Origin: Channa striata
Taxonomy: Eukaryota; Chordata; Actinopteri; Anabantiformes; Channidae
NCBI GenBank assembly: GCA_033026295.1
Contig: CM065183.1
Span: forward strand, 806,001 to 870,000
DNA length: 64,000 bases
Direction of reading: 5' to 3'
The notes beneath the pieces were generated by a model. It was not told where the DNA came from. It saw only the letters and a list, made by a program, of their open reading frames with translations, and searched no databases. Below, in pieces: positions 59,722 through 64,000 of the stretch. The translations under genes were made by a program, and so were the position numbers. The stretch's first letter is position 1; every line of letters begins with the position of its first letter.

Positions 59722-62629
59722 ATGGATTCTTCTGTTAGTACGGCCCTGCACAGCAGCAGTGGTAGCAACTACACAACTGACAACTTAGGACCAAGTCTCA
59801 CCAGTCTGCTGGGCACTGCTTCACCTCGTGTTCCAAGGTGCAGTACTATACTCATTGTCTGCCTTATCATATTTCCTTTAAAATTTAAGGACAAGCTATT
59901 ATCAGTCTGAAGCAACATGCTCGTTTCAGGATAGACATTTGAAAAAGACTCAAATGGAAGTAAATAGATAACTCAGTAATTATTATTATTATTATTGTTA
60001 TAAATAAGAAAAAGGACATTACATTAATTTTTGAAACAGGAATTTTTTTATACGGGTTAATTTTAAATTTAATGCCAGTAACATGTCTCAAAAAAGTTAG
60101 GAATGTTTCTAAACATATAATTCTAAGATCTAATTCTAAAATCTTCTGTAATCTTGGGTCCCTGAGGCTGTGCAACATTAAAATACAGATAGGATTCTAT
60201 AGTGGAACTCACTGTGTGGGCTGAGGAATACCTGTGAAAACCACTGTCACTGATACATATGTTTATATTTTGGAGCAACACATGCTGCCACCATGTTTTT
60301 CATTGAAAAAGTATGTCAACTATTTCTTTCAGTCTTTCAGTTTATTTCAGCAAAACAATATCAAACCACCTTCCGCGCATATTACAACAGCATGGCTCAG
60401 GAGTAAAGACAAATCTATGTGCTAACCGACCTGCCTGTAGGCCAGATCACCACCCATGAAAAACAATGAAAATAAAAGCCAGTACAATAAAGTCTTCTTA
60501 AGTACGATAGGAATAGAGGTAAATGTTATGCAACACTGCTAAACATGCCCATCATAACTGTTTTTAAGACATTATGTTGGCAAGTTTGAAAACAAATTTC
60601 TCTGTTTCAACATGTGAAGTTTTTTTTTGTCTTTTACTGTCAAAAGAAGCTAGCATCAAACATCTGATATAACCTGTTTTTTGACATATACATCAGCACT
60701 CACAACTCTTCTGTGGTTCAGATAAGTCTCTTGTCACTGACCCTATACTCTAGAGAAACTGTTGAGTGCAAAAAACTTCTTATTGGTTACGTTAATGATT
60801 ATCACAGAGGCTAAGTTCATCCGTTAATGCAGTCTTTTTTAATACTGTTATCTTGTGATAAATGGATAATTTTTCTCGTTACCTCAACAAGCTTATTTTG
60901 TTGTCATTGGATAATTTGTCAAAATCCCAGCTTCTGCATAGCACAACTAAGGCCTTATCCTTCAAAGTCTGTCTAATATTAATGTAATTTTGCTATGGTT
61001 TAAAAATAAATGTAGGCAAAGCTAACCCACCATGGACCTTAACTATGTGCAGATCGCACCAGCCTGCTTCAAAACAACTGCACGTGCCTAAACTCAGTGT
61101 CACTGTTATATCACAAACTTTTGAAAAATGGAAAACCACCCTGCTCTGATGAAAACCTTACTTTGTGGGGATGTATATACTCTGTTGACAGTAGTATGAG
61201 AACAAACAGTATTGTATCCCGACTGTGCTGATACCACAATCATTTCTTCATCTTATGCTCATTTTTTTCTTTTTTCAGGATTGTTTCCATAGTGACCAGC
61301 CTAGTGACCACCACCACCGAAGCCACAGTGGGAGCCACAGGAAACCTATCGGCATTCAGAGACCAAAGAGGGAGTGAGCTCAGTCAAATCCATCAGGAAT
61401 CCCCTCGGTCAGTGCTGAGTTCTACTGAGAGTAACTCTGTCCTGCAGGGGATCACTGTGGCAGCTCAGGCCTTGGTACTCCTCTCCATCTTCCTCCTATC
61501 AAGCCTCGGTAACTCAGCAGTTGTCATTGTCATCATCAAACACAGACAGCTTCGCACCGTGACCAATGCTTTCATTATGTCGCTGTCATTGTCTGACTTT
61601 CTCACAGCTGTTCTATGTCTGCCGTTCTCTTTCGTTATGCTCTTCAGTAAGGACGGTATCTGGATGTTTGGGGATCATTTCTGTGTAGCAAATGGCTTTT
61701 TTAACACCTGCTTTGGTATTATCTCTACCCTCACTATGACTTTGATTTCCTTTGACAGGTACTACGCCATAGTCAGACAGCCACAGGCTAAAATAGGACG
61801 CCAGAAAGCTACACAGTTGTTGATAGCTGTGTGGTTAACTGCAGTTATTTTCTCTTTGCCTTGGTATCTCTTGGTGCCGACGCCTACAGAAATCCATAAG
61901 CGAGGTTTCTACCACTGTATGTATGTGTTCCACTCTGGGACCTCACGCATGGGGACAGCTTATAGCATCTGTCTTATTGTTATATGTTACCTATTGCCTT
62001 TTTCCCTCATGTGTTTTTGTCATTATAACATCTGTAAGACAGTACGGCTCTCTGAAATCCGAGTCCGGCCTGTGACCACATATGCATACTTGCTGCGATT
62101 TTACAGTGAAATGCGAACAGCGACCACAGTTCTGATTATGATTGTTTTCATCATTTTTTGTTGGGGGCCATATTGTTTAATGGGGTTGGTTACAGCAATG
62201 GGAGACTACACGTTCAACCCTGCAATGGACACGGTGGCCATCTGGCTAGCCTGGGCAAATGGAGCCATCAACCCTCTTATCTATGCCATGAGGAACCCCA
62301 ATATATCCATGCTACTGGGACGGAGCAGAGAGGAAGGCTATCGGACCAGAAACATCGCTGCTTACCTCTCCAGCCACACTCAGAATCGTGAGATTCGGCT
62401 TAACCAAGCTGAGAGGATAAGAGACCGCTATGTAAGTCGTGTAGGGATTAACAATAACAGCCGGCTGTCAAGTTCAAGTCCTAGTAAAGGAGGATGGGGT
62501 GGAGAAGTAGCAATGTGGGCTTGTAAAAACCCAGCTGTGTTCTTCTGCAAGGACACCCAGCCCGACAATGCAACACTACCAAACTCTGTCAGCGCTCCAA
62601 AGATGAAGACAGCTGATACCAGCCTGTGA
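59722..62629 (+). CDS. gpr135: orphan class A GPCR GPR135
   Basis: Rhodopsin-family orphan receptor at the plasma membrane or endosome. Exon 1 is 59722-59837 (38 codons plus 2 nt, donor CCAAG|gtgcag). Exon 2 is 61279-62629 (acceptor ttttttcag|G), giving 488 aa against 494 in human. The extracellular N-terminus has sequons N16-Y-T and N61-L-S. The 7TM marks are Asn117 (LGNSAV), Asp145 (LSLSDF), DRY 198-200, Trp224, the Cys174/Cys252 disulfide pair, CWGPY 333-337 and NPLIY 370-374. The tail matches human GPR135 closely: NPNISMLLGR, REEGYRTRN, GEVAMWACKNP and the ending ADTSL. Exon 2 has no in-frame ATG before TM2, and an in-frame TGA lies upstream at 61229, so an upstream coding exon is required. 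An in-frame ATG at 59632 could extend exon 1 by 30 codons. Confidence 0.95.
59838..61278. other. gpr135 intron 1
   Basis: AT-rich intron between the two gpr135 coding exons, with a polypyrimidine tract (about 61262-61276) at its 3' end. An (ATT)n-type stretch lies near 59980. No other feature is seen. Confidence 0.6.
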
Positions 62630-64000
62630 CAGTCTAGAAGAAATTTTGACCCTGTATTGGTTGTTTTGATCTTCTCTTTGGGCTCTAGAGACTATGCTGC
62701 TATTACCAGTTTGGGACGTTTTGGGGGATTTACTTGATAGTGTTTGTCTTTTCAGATTATTGGTACTGTGGTACTACTTGATCAGATTTTGTTCCTGGAA
62801 TTGAATTACCATATCATTTGTTTAAATACTACCATTAAATTGCTGTTGCACCATAGCTAATGACAATGACATTTAAATGAATTTAATTTCCCTCCTGATT
62901 GTGCAAGACACTCTAAGATCCTCTCATGACTCCACAGGACCTCCTGAAGAAACTCTTAAAATACCCCCAGGAATGGGAGGACAAGTAAAATATTATGATA
63001 GGACTATTACAGGTTTGTGTTGCAAGCGTCTTCATATTAGATTGTCTCCAGAGCTTGTCATTTACACCCTCCAACAGAGAAAGGATTTCAGCAGTGGCAG
63101 GTATTATGGTCCCTACCACTAGAAATTGTGGTGGATTGAATTTTATATAGGTATTTTTTTAACGTAATATGAAATAATTGCAATTAGAAATGACAGCCCC
63201 ATGAGCACTGGGTGCATGCTGTGTTTGCTCGTTAATCCATTGTTAACCCTACTGCTTTACTCTTCTATGGAAGTGACCAAAAACACAAAACATTGTAAAC
63301 AAGAAGTCCCTCTGGAGAACACGGTGGAGGTGTAATCCACAGGAGATATGTGGTGGTATATAAAAGGTGTAACAAAAATCCAGAAATAGGTCTGTAACGA
63401 TTATTATATAATTGTCTTATGTAGGATTTATACAATTGAGTTCTGCTTTTTTTACCAACCTTGCTTGTTCAGAAACACTACAAAGTGTAGGTCAACAGAA
63501 AGCGTCTCTGGTGAGGTGTTTAGTTAGTTCGGGAACAGTGCACCCCCAACTTCTTCTAATATCCACCACACTTATTATCTTGAATACTGCAGTAATCAAG
63601 TTAAGAGATTGAAATGTTCAATCCAAAAATGTTTAACAAAATTTAAAGTATTAAAATTCTGGCCACAGTGAAGGCTTAGTGGCTATTAATTTTGGAAGAC
63701 CACTAGCTATAGTGGCCAGTTAGCAAAAACTGTTATTGTCAAACCCCAATTGTTTCATATGTATATGCAGCATGTGGATATGGAAAACATAAAGAATCTA
63801 GCATTTCCATTTCCTTTTTCCTAAGTCTTTCACAAATCTACTGCTCACACCATTTTCAGACTGTCTTCATGCTTTAATGCTTAAAAGCCTAAAATTGCGA
63901 CACACTTTCCTAACAAGCAGTTTCTTTCTCATGTGAAAAATGACCTGACTCTCCGCTATCACAAACAAAGACAATACTATGGAACCAGTGAAGGCCTGGT
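62630..64000. other. gpr135 3' UTR and flank
   Basis: AT-rich, with a possible ATTAAA poly(A) signal at 62834-62839. Short frames here have no recognisable homology. Confidence 0.5.

Noticed and set aside
1..64000. CRISPR arrays, bacterial operons, phage or plasmid features
   Set aside because: No regularly spaced repeats with unique spacers and no prokaryotic genes; all supported genes are spliced vertebrate genes.

Overview
The window looks like a teleost (ray-finned fish) chromosome. It holds spliced genes with canonical GT/AG introns, some under 100 bp and others of many kilobases, CpG-poor DNA, and a dense layer of fish-type transposable elements (L2, R4/Dong-like, BEL/Pao, Tc1-like, pogo-like, hAT and tRNA-derived SINEs). 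There is no bacterial gene organisation, operon or CRISPR array.

Layout. (1) 1551-23963, minus strand: enpep, glutamyl aminopeptidase (aminopeptidase A). Nineteen coding exons are placed at splice-site resolution, and two short expected exons could not be placed. Its introns carry a pogo-like transposon (intron 1), a BEL/Pao-L2-SINE nest and a separate L2 fragment (intron 4), and a hAT-type element near the 3' end. (2) 28350-33585, minus: lrit3, a retinal LRR/Ig protein in five exons. It has an unusually short C-terminus, a truncated L2 retrotransposon in intron 1 and a decayed local duplication around exon 4. (3) 34869-43373, plus: fam241a, a small single-pass membrane protein in two exons. 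Its 8 kb intron is packed with LINE, SINE and Tc1 remnants. (4) 43.4-50.2 kb: intergenic, mostly Tc1-like and L2-like remains. (5) 50250-54153, minus: jkamp, seven exons, complete. (6) 59722-62629, plus: gpr135, an orphan class A GPCR made from a short N-terminal exon spliced to one large 7TM exon.

The five genes do not form a pathway. Enpep is a cell-surface zinc peptidase acting on acidic N-termini such as angiotensin II. Lrit3 is a photoreceptor/ON-bipolar synapse protein. Jkamp is an ER-membrane ERAD factor. Gpr135 is an orphan receptor. Fam241a is poorly characterised. Their order is informative. In human, ENPEP, LRIT3 and FAM241A lie in the 4q25 region, whereas JKAMP and GPR135 are neighbours on 14q23. 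The window therefore contains a synteny junction inside the repeat-rich 43.4-50.2 kb gap.

I found no convincing new molecular system. The observations most worth following are the unplaced enpep exons, the truncated lrit3, the local lrit3 duplication, the spliced gpr135 N-terminus, the nested transposons, the synteny junction and several perfect inverted repeats.
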